From CAYYFV01 sp965660075 (lineage in GTDB: Bacteria; Patescibacteriota; Gracilibacteria; UBA1369; GCA-2718715), in NCBI GenBank assembly GCA_965660075.1, contig CBFHYO010000067.1, positions 1-57,810 of the forward strand: a stretch of DNA of 57,810 nucleotides, written 5' to 3'. Shown here in pieces: positions 47,934-55,726 of the stretch. Under the pieces are notes generated by a model that saw only the letters and a program-made list of their open reading frames with translations, did no database searches and had not been told where the DNA came from. How positions within the stretch are numbered: the stretch's first letter is position 1; each line of letters opens with the position of its first letter. Made by a program: the position numbers and the translations under genes.

Positions 47934-49033
47934 TATTGATTGATTTCGTTAAGTAATAAATCTCTTTGTCTTTCTAATTCTGGATATGTTTCTGACAATA
48001 AATAGTTAAACATACTATCTGCAGATGGAACACTTTCGCGCTTAGCTTTTTCGATTTGTTCATCTATTTCTTTTGAAGCTTTGTCTATAATTTCCTGCTT
48101 GATTGCATCATTTAACATATTATTGGCACGCATGAATACCTCTATACGTTTTAATGGATCTCTCAATTCTGCCTGTTGTTCTTCTTCTTTCGATCTGTAT
48201 AGACTTGAATTGTCACTAGTCGAGTGATCTTCTAATCTATATGTAACTGCCTCGATAAAAGTTGGGATATTGTGTTCTCGTGCCAGATCTATAGCTTGCT
48301 GCATTGTTTTTAAAATAGCTAACACATCGTTACCGTCTACTTGCACGTGTGGCATATCGTAAGCGATTGCTTTTTGAGCAATAGTTTTAGACTTAGTTTG
48401 AAGTTTTCTCGATGTCGAAATTGCATAATGATTATTTTGGCAGAAGAAAATTGTTTTGGCATTGTACAAAGATGCAAAGTTTAATCCTGCATGAAAATCC
48501 CCTTCACTTGTTGCACCATCACCAAAAGATGCCAGAGCAATTCGGCGACCTTTTTTAAGTCTCTCCCCCCAACCAATACCTGCTGCATGAGGAATGTGTG
48601 ATCCAACACAAATGGAAATTGGTAGTACATTTACATTGTCAGGAACTTGGCTACCTTTTTCGTTACCCATCCAGTAAAGCATGATTTTAGAAAGCTCTAC
48701 GCCCATTATTTGCATCATTCCAGATTCTCTAAATGCTGGAAGCAACCAATCGTCTTTGTTTAGTAAATATGTGGCTCCCACTTGGCAAGCTTCTTGACCA
48801 CGAACTGATAAATATGTACCCATTTGTCCTGTTCTTTGCATGTTGATACATTTTTTATCGGCAAGTCTGATTTTTTGCATCCATGAGTAAATCTTGAGTA
48901 AATCTTTTTCTTTAAATTCATTAGCAAACTCTCTGTGTAAGACATTTCCTTGAAAATCTAAAACGGAAAACATTTCAGATGCTGTGTGATCGTAATTCTT
49001 AAATATGGAGTGCTTTTGACTATCTAACTGCAT
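47933..49033 (-). CDS. pdhA: pyruvate/2-oxo acid dehydrogenase E1 component, alpha subunit
   Basis: 366 aa. Thiamine-diphosphate binding motif GDGATSEGDFHAGLNFASLYNAKTIFFCQNNHYAIS (GDG...NN). Also MQRTGQMGTYLSVRGQEACQVGATYLL, GSHIPHAAGIGWGERLKKG and the phosphorylation-loop-like YRLEDHSTSDNSSLYRS. It overlaps lipA by 10 bases and pdhB by one. Confidence 0.95.
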   Translation of the reverse strand: MQLDSQKHSIFKNYDHTASEMFSVLDFQGNVLHREFANEFKEKDLLKIYSWMQKIRLADKKCINMQRTGQMGTYLSVRGQEACQVGATYLLNKDDWLLPAFRESGMMQIMGVELSKIMLYWMGNEKGSQVPDNVNVLPISICVGSHIPHAAGIGWGERLKKGRRIALASFGDGATSEGDFHAGLNFASLYNAKTIFFCQNNHYAISTSRKLQTKSKTIAQKAIAYDMPHVQVDGNDVLAILKTMQQAIDLAREHNIPTFIEAVTYRLEDHSTSDNSSLYRSKEEEQQAELRDPLKRIEVFMRANNMLNDAIKQEIIDKASKEIDEQIEKAKRESVPSADSMFNYLLSETYPELERQRDLLLNEINQ

Positions 49034-49899
49034 ACTTTTGTAGTTAATTGATTATAAAATTCGTGGGCTTTGTAGCTAGATCTCATCATAGGTGAGCCCA
49101 CTGCTAATTTAATTCCTGCCTCAATAGCTGTTTTTGACAGTTTACTATATTTTTCTGGCTTTATAAATTCTTTTACCTTTAAGTGTTTTTGACTTGGTTG
49201 TAAATACTGACCGAGGGTTAAGATATCTAAACTAATTTCTGATAAATCTGTAAATGAATCTTTGAGATCCGAATCAGTTTCTCCAAGACCAAGCATAATA
49301 CTGGTTTTTGTTAAAATATCTTTGGAATTTTTTTTAATGTATTTTAAGACATTTAATGATTGTCTGTAACTCGCTCTAAAATCACGTACATCTGGGGTGA
49401 GTGTTTCTGTTGTTTCGATATTGTGCGCAATCACCTCTGGCTTGGCTGCAATTACTATATCTAATAAATCTGTATTTCCACGAAAATCTGGAATTAACAC
49501 CTCTACTTTTATTCCGGGGTTATACTTTTTTACCTGAGTTATTACTTCTGAAAAATGGTTAGCACCTTGATCTGGTAAATCGTCACGATCTACCGAAGTA
49601 ATTACAACATAATCTAATTGCATTTTTTTGACAGCTATTCCGATTTTGTGTGGTTCGAGTTTATCTAGTTGTTCAGGCATGCCTGTTTTAACATTACAAA
49701 ACTTACAACCACGGGTGCAGGTGTCCCCCATAACCATAAAGGTCGCAGTATTTTGCGACCAACATTCACCTAGGTTTGGACATTTTGCTTCTTGGCAAAC
49801 AGTTGCAAGACCTAGTTTTGCAAGTTTTTGACGATTGTGTTCTACAACTTCTGGATTTGGAGCTAGTTTAGTTTTAATAAACTTAGGTAGTTTTGACAT
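49024..49899 (-). CDS. lipA: lipoyl synthase
   Basis: Radical-SAM enzyme that inserts two sulfurs into octanoyl-E2. 291 aa. Auxiliary cluster Cys C35, C40 and C46 (CQEAKCPNLGEC); radical SAM CxxxCxxC at C61, C65 and C68 (CTRGCKFC); C-terminal RSSY motif that ligates the auxiliary cluster. Placed directly before pdhA, so the lipoylated E2 of the same operon is the obvious target. No lipB or lplA is in the window to supply the octanoyl or lipoyl group. Confidence 0.96.
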   Translation of the reverse strand: MSKLPKFIKTKLAPNPEVVEHNRQKLAKLGLATVCQEAKCPNLGECWSQNTATFMVMGDTCTRGCKFCNVKTGMPEQLDKLEPHKIGIAVKKMQLDYVVITSVDRDDLPDQGANHFSEVITQVKKYNPGIKVEVLIPDFRGNTDLLDIVIAAKPEVIAHNIETTETLTPDVRDFRASYRQSLNVLKYIKKNSKDILTKTSIMLGLGETDSDLKDSFTDLSEISLDILTLGQYLQPSQKHLKVKEFIKPEKYSKLSKTAIEAGIKLAVGSPMMRSSYKAHEFYNQLTTKVCS

Positions 49900-49922
49900 T
49901 TTGCTGAGTGTTGATAGTTTTG

Positions 49923-50510
49923 TTACTTGCGGAACTCTGGATCAATAAGTATTCGACTTTCTTCTGGCAATACTTGTCCTTGGTATTTAGCAGATGGTTT
50001 TTTATTGTAAGGTACATCTGCCTCGCTTGTCATTTGTTCGAATGCAAGCTGGCAAACTCTCATTCCTGGGTACAATGCAACTGGGAGTCTATTAATATTT
50101 GTGATTTCTAGAGTGATTGTCCCTTCGAACCCTGCATCTACAAAACCTGCTGTAGAGTGGACAATAATTCCAAGTCTACCAAGCGAAGATCGACCTTCTA
50201 CTCGAGCTACCATATTAGTTGGTATTTTGACTTTTTCTAGAGTTACTCCAAGTACAAACTCTCCAGGTTGAACAATAAAAGGTTCGTTTTCTGAATCCAA
50301 AGTGATTAGCTTTGTCATGTTTTTAGTCATTTCTGCATTTTTGGGATCCAGAATTGCTAATTTTGAGTGTTCGTAAATTTTAAAGTGATAACCTAATCGT
50401 AAGTCCATGCTACTTGCATGAATATTTTGTTCATGTTGATTATCTGGGGACTCTACTTTCAGGTTTCCTTTTTTAATTTCTTCTTTAATAGTTCTATCTG
50501 ATAAAATCAT
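49923..50510 (-). CDS. dcd: dCTP deaminase
   Basis: 195 aa. Motifs of the Dcd/dUTPase trimer family: MILSDRTIKEEI (start), HASSMDLRLGYHFKIY, PGEFVLGVTLEKVKIP, VEGRSSLGRLGIIVHSTAGFVDAGFEGTITLEITN (active site with the catalytic Glu) and LYPGMRVCQLAFEQM. It makes dUTP from dCTP for dTMP synthesis; whether it also cuts dUTP (bifunctional type) cannot be told. Starts inside the stop of the TPR gene (4-base overlap). Confidence 0.94.
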   Translation of the reverse strand: MILSDRTIKEEIKKGNLKVESPDNQHEQNIHASSMDLRLGYHFKIYEHSKLAILDPKNAEMTKNMTKLITLDSENEPFIVQPGEFVLGVTLEKVKIPTNMVARVEGRSSLGRLGIIVHSTAGFVDAGFEGTITLEITNINRLPVALYPGMRVCQLAFEQMTSEADVPYNKKPSAKYQGQVLPEESRILIDPEFRK

Positions 50511-51361
50511 GCTGATTGGGTTATTTTGGCATAAGCCATTAGATAATTTTGCTGAATTTGCCTACTTGTTGCTTTTTCGAAATACTTTACGGCAGATTTG
50601 TTATTTGGAAAAACTTTGAGTAATTCTTTACACGCTTGAATACATTCAGGATATTTTTTTTGATTGTATAGAATCTTCAATTGAATTTTTGCCTCGCGAA
50701 GATAAACTTTTTTCTGTTTTTTATCATACGACTCTAATTCTTTTTTTGCTTTGTATAACTCTTTTTGAATTACTGGGTAGGTTATATCGATTTGATAAAG
50801 TTTTTTTAGAAATTCAAATTTACTTGGAGCATTTAATCTTTTTAATGCCTTTTTGTTATTTTTAAGCTTTTTATCAATTACCTTGCGTTTAGTTTCTATA
50901 ACCATCTTTTGGAAAACTGGATTGTCTTGATGTTTTACAGCATAGGTTTCTATATCCAAAATCGCTTGTTTTCCATTGTTTTGCGATATGAGTTGATCTA
51001 ATTTTTGTTGCAACTGCTTTATTTCACTTCCTTTGTTCTTGTGAACAGTTTTCTCGTACTCGTTGTAAACCTTTAGAACAAACTTATCGAGCTTGCTGTA
51101 ACCTGGTGCGTAGGTCTGAAGTTTTTTAAGTTTTGGAATTAACTGCGCATATTTTTTGGCAGTAAATAAATCCTGATACTCGGCTAACTTTTGATCAACT
51201 AGCTGAAGGTTTTTATTGTAGGCTAAGTTTTGTAATTCACGCTTGAGTTTTAGAGCCTCTTGGTTTTGAGACTCTCTAAGTAAAATTTGATCTAGCATTT
51301 TATTTGCTTGAGCAAACTTCTCTTCTTTAATTAATATTTTTATGTCTTGGAGGTTAGACAT
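50507..51361 (-). CDS. TPR-like, Lys-rich helical protein
   Basis: 284 aa, all-helical and highly basic (Lys runs such as KKLKNNKKALKRL). Several 34-residue-like units: EEKFAQANKMLDQILLRESQNQEALKLKREL, FTAKKYAQLIPKLKKLQTYAPGYSKL, NQKKYPECIQACKELLKVFPNNKSAVKYFEKA. It may scaffold other proteins or bind nucleic acid. It overlaps valS by 8 bases and dcd by 4. No specific function can be named. Confidence 0.7.
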   Translation of the reverse strand: MSNLQDIKILIKEEKFAQANKMLDQILLRESQNQEALKLKRELQNLAYNKNLQLVDQKLAEYQDLFTAKKYAQLIPKLKKLQTYAPGYSKLDKFVLKVYNEYEKTVHKNKGSEIKQLQQKLDQLISQNNGKQAILDIETYAVKHQDNPVFQKMVIETKRKVIDKKLKNNKKALKRLNAPSKFEFLKKLYQIDITYPVIQKELYKAKKELESYDKKQKKVYLREAKIQLKILYNQKKYPECIQACKELLKVFPNNKSAVKYFEKATSRQIQQNYLMAYAKITQSA

Positions 51362-53948
51362 TTTGTAAATGGATTAATTTTTTGTTTAATTTTTCCAGAT
51401 TGTCTTTGTGTTGCTCTAATACATCTCTTGTTTCTTGCACTAAGTGTTCTGGTGCAGAATTAACGTATTTTGGATTATTTAGCCGTCCTTCACAATTGGC
51501 AATTTGCTTTTGCGTATTGGCTATTTCTTTTTGGCATTTTTTCATCTCTGCTTCCAGATCTATGTTATCAGAAATTTCCAACAAGATATAGATGTCTTTT
51601 TTCACAATCGAACCTATAAATCCTTTTTGTTGGTACTCTGTAGAGTTTTCAAAAACAATATTATTTGTTTTAGCCATTTTTACAATAATACCTTCTGCTG
51701 ATTGGAGTTCTTTTTGAGTCAAAATCTTAACACATGTTTCCCTGTTGTTTTCTACACCCATTTCTTGTTTTAGAGATCTTATAGCTTGTATTGTTTCTAT
51801 AATATCCTGATTGAAAGCTGTCGATGCTTCGCAATGAGTTGACACTGGTTTAGGCCAGCTTTCAAGCATTAACTGATTTGTATTTCCAAATTGCTCCCAT
51901 AATTCTTGTGTTGCAAAAGGCATAAATGGCTGAAGCATTTTTAGTACAGTTTTTGTTACATAAACTAAGACTTTTGGATTTGGCTGTGTTTTAGACATTT
52001 CAATATACCAACTACACAGAGTGTTCCATAGAAAATCGTATAGTTTCGATCCAGCCTCTGATAGTCTCCAGTTTTCCATAGATTCTGTTGTATCTAGAAT
52101 TAATTTATTTAATTCGCAAACAATCCAATTGTCGGCTGCTGTTTTTAAATCGTCCGCTGTTATTGATTCAGTTTTAAGATCTTCACTTTCTACATTCATA
52201 AATACAAAACGTACCGAATTCCAAACTTTTGTAACAAAATTTCTGTAACTAGCTATCTTTTCTTCGTACATTCTTGTGTCTTGTCCAGGTGTAAGACCAA
52301 TAAGAAGTGATAAACGCACTGCATCGGCACCGTATTTAGCAACAACATCTAGTGGGTCTATACCGTTACCTTTGGATTTACTCATTTTTTTACCAAACTT
52401 ATCAACAACCATCCCGTGTAAGAACACCTGTCTGAATGGAATTTCTCCGAGAGTATAGGTCGACATCATAATCATTCTTATCACCCAGATTGGTAAAATG
52501 TCCCAACCAGTTTCCATAACATCCGTTGGATGGTATTTCTTTAATAATTCTGAATCTGGATATCCCAAAGTGTTAAATGTCCACATGGCCGATGAAAACC
52601 AAGTATCTAAACAATCAGAGTCTTGCTCCCAGCCTTCACCAGGGGAATCCAATTGTACTTTTATTTCGTTACCTTTAAACCAGGCAGGGATTCTATGACC
52701 AAACCAGATTTGGCGAGATAAACACCAATCTCTAAAATTGTTAACCCAATTAAAGTAAACTGCTTCAAAGCGATTAGGAATAATTTCGATTTGATTTTCA
52801 TGAATTACTTTTTGAAGAATTTGCTTAAAACTTAGCGTTTGACCTTGGAATTCAATAACTTCTTTATTTACATCTAACCACCATTGGCTCATGACCTGTG
52901 GCTCGATAATTCCTCCACCTCTTTCGTTGGTTGCTACATTGTGAATATAGTTTTCTTCGATTTTTTCAAGTAAACCTTTAGATTCTAATATCTCTACAGC
53001 TTTTTTACGAGCCTCACTAATATGTAAACCACCACAGCTTTCGGATACGTCTTTTAAAATGTAGCCATTTTTATCAATAATTTTTTCCACATCTAGATTG
53101 TGTCTTTCTGAAAGTTCAAAGTCTATAAGACTGTGAGCTGGAGTAATTGTCATGGCACCTGTACCCAATTCCATATCGATACAATCATCTGCAATTACAC
53201 GCGCTTTAACTACTCCATCGATCCATTCGCATTCAAACTCTTTTCCAACTAAAGCCTTGTACCTTTGGTCATCTGGGTGAACCACTATAATTTTATCCTT
53301 GAATTTTGTTTCTGGACGAGATGTTCCAATAGTCACTGGGCCGAATTTGAAATAGTAAAAGTTTGTTTTTTCTTCGACATATTTGATTTCATCTTCAGAG
53401 ACAGTTGTTTGCATGTTTGGATCCCAATTTACTATACGACCAGCTCTATAAATCAAACCGTCATTATACAAATTAACAAAAGTTTTTAAAACTTGCTCCG
53501 AAATTTTTGGTTCTAATGTGTAACGTAAATTATCCCAATCACAACTGGTACCCATGACTTTGGTTTGCTGAATAATAGTGTTTTGTGATTGCTCTACATA
53601 GTCATGAACTAATTCTAAAAACTTTTCACGTCCGTAATCGTAGCGAGTCTTACCTTCTTTTTCGAAATAAACCCCTTCTACTTTTGAACTTGTGGCTAGT
53701 GCGGCGTGGTCTGTTCCTGGAACATATAGTGCGGAGTAACCTTGCATTCTTTTAAACCTTATCATCACATCTTGAATAGAAAGTCCACAGGCGTGCCCCA
53801 TGTGTAATTGACCTGTTGCATTTGGGGGTGGCATTATTATTGTGAATGTTTCTTTACTGTCGTTTGGGGCGAAGCATTTTTCGGCTTCCCATTTAGCATA
53901 AATTTCTTTTTCTCTTTTTTGAAAATCAAAAGTTTTATCAATTTGCAT
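51354..53948 (-). CDS. valS: valyl-tRNA synthetase
   Basis: Charges tRNA-Val. 864 aa from the ATG at 53948, which starts with IDKTFDFQKREKEIYAKWE as expected; an ATG at 54047 would add 33 basic residues and overlap the rpsB promoter. Motifs: PPPNATGQLHMGHACG (HIGH-like HMGH), editing domain segments (TSRPETKFKDKIIVVHPDD, GTGAMTITPAHSLIDFEL), GKKMSKSKGNGIDPLDVVAKYGADAVRL (KMSKS), and the C-terminal coiled coil (IDLEAEMKKCQKEIANTQKQIANCEGRLNNPKYVNSAPEHLV). First gene of the operon valS-TPR-dcd-lipA-pdhABC. Confidence 0.95.
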   Translation of the reverse strand: MQIDKTFDFQKREKEIYAKWEAEKCFAPNDSKETFTIIMPPPNATGQLHMGHACGLSIQDVMIRFKRMQGYSALYVPGTDHAALATSSKVEGVYFEKEGKTRYDYGREKFLELVHDYVEQSQNTIIQQTKVMGTSCDWDNLRYTLEPKISEQVLKTFVNLYNDGLIYRAGRIVNWDPNMQTTVSEDEIKYVEEKTNFYYFKFGPVTIGTSRPETKFKDKIIVVHPDDQRYKALVGKEFECEWIDGVVKARVIADDCIDMELGTGAMTITPAHSLIDFELSERHNLDVEKIIDKNGYILKDVSESCGGLHISEARKKAVEILESKGLLEKIEENYIHNVATNERGGGIIEPQVMSQWWLDVNKEVIEFQGQTLSFKQILQKVIHENQIEIIPNRFEAVYFNWVNNFRDWCLSRQIWFGHRIPAWFKGNEIKVQLDSPGEGWEQDSDCLDTWFSSAMWTFNTLGYPDSELLKKYHPTDVMETGWDILPIWVIRMIMMSTYTLGEIPFRQVFLHGMVVDKFGKKMSKSKGNGIDPLDVVAKYGADAVRLSLLIGLTPGQDTRMYEEKIASYRNFVTKVWNSVRFVFMNVESEDLKTESITADDLKTAADNWIVCELNKLILDTTESMENWRLSEAGSKLYDFLWNTLCSWYIEMSKTQPNPKVLVYVTKTVLKMLQPFMPFATQELWEQFGNTNQLMLESWPKPVSTHCEASTAFNQDIIETIQAIRSLKQEMGVENNRETCVKILTQKELQSAEGIIVKMAKTNNIVFENSTEYQQKGFIGSIVKKDIYILLEISDNIDLEAEMKKCQKEIANTQKQIANCEGRLNNPKYVNSAPEHLVQETRDVLEQHKDNLEKLNKKLIHLQNV

Positions 53949-54041
53949 GAAGAATTTGTCTAATTTTAAATCCCTATTACGATATATTTTTTTTCTCAAT
54001 ACTTCAATTTGTTTTTTAGCTGTAAAATAATATAAAAAAAT

Positions 54042-54070
54042 TTGCATTTTTGTTTATTTATAACTATAAT
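54042..54070 (+). promoter_or_regulatory. promoter for rpsB-tsf
   Basis: TTGCAT at 54042-54047, 17 bases, TATAAT at 54065-54070. It predicts a leader of about 100 bases before the rpsB ATG at 54179. Confidence 0.65.
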
Positions 54071-54093
54071 TCTGGCGTTTATTAAATATGAGT

Positions 54094-54160
54094 TTTATTT
54101 ACTACTGGTTTTCCTGTTTCTAGTTAATTAGAAATACTTTCCCAGGCAACAGTAAATAAA
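54094..54160 (+). promoter_or_regulatory. structured leader RNA of rpsB, candidate S2 autoregulatory element
   Basis: Outer stem of ten perfect pairs: TTTATTTACT (54094-54103) with AGTAAATAAA (54151-54160). Inner pairs: CCTG (54113-54116) with CAGG (54143-54146), and TTTCTA (54117-54122) with TAGAAA (54129-54134) closed by GTTAAT. The element ends 18 bases before the rpsB start. Ribosomal protein S2 is known to repress its own operon through the leader in gammaproteobacteria; this fold differs in sequence, so the parallel is inference. Confidence 0.55.
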
Positions 54161-54178
54161 GCGTTAACCACAAGGAAT

Positions 54179-54859
54179 ATGTCTTTTATAAAAGATAGAA
54201 ACGCAACGCTAAAAGAAATGCTTGCAAATGCTGTGCACTTTGGGCACTACACAAACAAATGGAACCCACTTATGAAAAAAAACATTTGGGGTATCCGTGC
54301 TAACGTTCACATTTTGGACTTACACAAGACTTTAGATGAACTAGAAGTTGCCTTAGACTTTTTAGCTCAACAAAAAAAACAAGGTAAAACTGTTTTACTT
54401 GTTTCTACAAAACAACAATCGATTCCAGCTTTACGTGCTTTAGCTGAAAAAACTGGTCAACCATATGTTACTTCTAAATGGATCCCAGGATTGTTAACTA
54501 ACTTTGGTACAGTTTCTCAACGTATTCGCGAATTGAAAAAACTAAAAGATATGCGTGAATCTGGAGATATGAACAAATACAAGAAAAAAGAAATTTCTAA
54601 GTTCAACAAAGTTATCGCTAAATTAGAAAATGCACTTGGTGGTGTACAAGAAATGTCTGATTTACCAGATGCTATTTTTGTTATCGACGCAGTTCGTGAC
54701 AATATTGCTGTTAAAGAAGCAAACGTGTTAAACATTCCAGTTGTTGCTTTTACAGATTCAAATACGGATCCATCTAACATCCAGTATCCTATTACGGCGA
54801 ATGACGATGCAATCAAATCAATCAAATACATTCTGTCTAAAGTTGCAGAAGTACTTTAA
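54179..54859 (+). CDS. rpsB: 30S ribosomal protein S2
   Basis: 226 aa. LKEMLANAVHFGHYTNKWNPLMKKNIWGIRANVHILDLHKTL is the S2 N-terminal signature (LLEAGVHFGHxxxxWNPKMxxYIxxxRxxxHIIDLxKT). Later YVTSKWIPGLLTNFGTV, DAIFVIDAVRDNIAVKEANVLNIPVVAFTDSNTDP and NDDAIKSI are equally typical. Transcribed with tsf, 18 bases downstream, the classic order. Confidence 0.98.
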   Translation: MSFIKDRNATLKEMLANAVHFGHYTNKWNPLMKKNIWGIRANVHILDLHKTLDELEVALDFLAQQKKQGKTVLLVSTKQQSIPALRALAEKTGQPYVTSKWIPGLLTNFGTVSQRIRELKKLKDMRESGDMNKYKKKEISKFNKVIAKLENALGGVQEMSDLPDAIFVIDAVRDNIAVKEANVLNIPVVAFTDSNTDPSNIQYPITANDDAIKSIKYILSKVAEVL

Positions 54860-54877
54860 TTTAACCCTTATATTAAA

Positions 54878-55645
54878 ATGTCTATCTCATTAGATCAAAT
54901 CAAAGCCTTGCGTGACAAAACTGGCGTATCTATTACTGCTTGTAAAAAAGCATTAGAAGAAGCAAATGGTGATGAAGCAAAAGCTGTAGAATTACTTAGA
55001 AAAAAAGGTGAAGCTAAAGCTGCTGCACGTGAAGATCGTTCTACTCACGAAGGTGTTGTTGCATACTCTGCAACAGATTCAAAAGTTGTAGTTATGAAAT
55101 TACTTTGCGAAACTGATTTCGTGGCTAAAAATGATGACTTCGTTGCGGCTGCTAATGGTCTTGCAAAATTATTATTAGACGGAGGTGTAGACAAAGATAT
55201 TTCTTCAGAAGTTTCTGACCTTTCTCTAAAAATGGGTGAAAAACTAGTTGTTGATAGCGTGCAAGTTGTTGAAGGTTCTAACCTTGGTGTATATGTGCAC
55301 TCAAACAACAAACTTGGTGCTGTTGTTTCTTTAGATGGAGCTGATAGCGAAGTAGCTAAACAAGTTGCTATGCACGTTACAGCTGCAAACCCAACTGCAT
55401 TAAACCCTTCTGATGTTGATCAAGCATTGGTTGATGCAGAATACACTATCTGGAATGACGAACTTGCTAAATCTGGAAAACCGGAAGCAATGTTTGACAA
55501 AATTCTTGCTGGTAAAGAAGCTAAATTCAGAAACTCTCAAGCTCTTACTCACCAAGACTTTGTTATCGATCCAAGCCATACCGTAGAAGCTTTTGTTAAA
55601 GCAAAAGGCGGATCTATCGTTTCATACGTAAACCTAAGAGTGTAA
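54878..55645 (+). CDS. tsf: elongation factor Ts
   Basis: 255 aa. Releases GDP from EF-Tu. N-terminal UBA-like module IKALRDKTGVSITACKKALEEANGDEAKAVELLRKKG, then the EF-Tu-contacting segment LLCETDFVAKNDDF (TDFVA...F is the family hallmark) and HVTAANPTALNPSDVD. Normal order after rpsB. A promoter-like sequence within an inverted repeat follows the stop. Confidence 0.97.
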   Translation: MSISLDQIKALRDKTGVSITACKKALEEANGDEAKAVELLRKKGEAKAAAREDRSTHEGVVAYSATDSKVVVMKLLCETDFVAKNDDFVAAANGLAKLLLDGGVDKDISSEVSDLSLKMGEKLVVDSVQVVEGSNLGVYVHSNNKLGAVVSLDGADSEVAKQVAMHVTAANPTALNPSDVDQALVDAEYTIWNDELAKSGKPEAMFDKILAGKEAKFRNSQALTHQDFVIDPSHTVEAFVKAKGGSIVSYVNLRV

Positions 55646-55658
55646 TCTTAAATTAAAC

Positions 55659-55726
55659 TCGACATTACACCCGTTATTTGTTATAATATTTAGATTTAAA
55701 TAAAATAATAAATGACGGGTTTTTTA
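55659..55726 (+). promoter_or_regulatory. promoter nested in a terminator-like inverted repeat, before the NTT-like gene
   Basis: Promoter: TCGACA (55659-55664), 17 bases, TATAAT (55682-55687) with an extended -10 TGT. An inverted repeat, ACCCGTTATTT (55669-55679) and AAATGACGGGT (55710-55720, one mismatch), embraces the -10 and the ATG (55712), and seven T follow the second arm. It could end tsf transcription or fold over the start codon. Confidence 0.5.

Noticed and set aside
53949..54047. Longer N-terminus for valS
   Set aside because: The extra 33 residues are not found in ValS, and the ATG at 54047 lies in the -35 region of the rpsB promoter.
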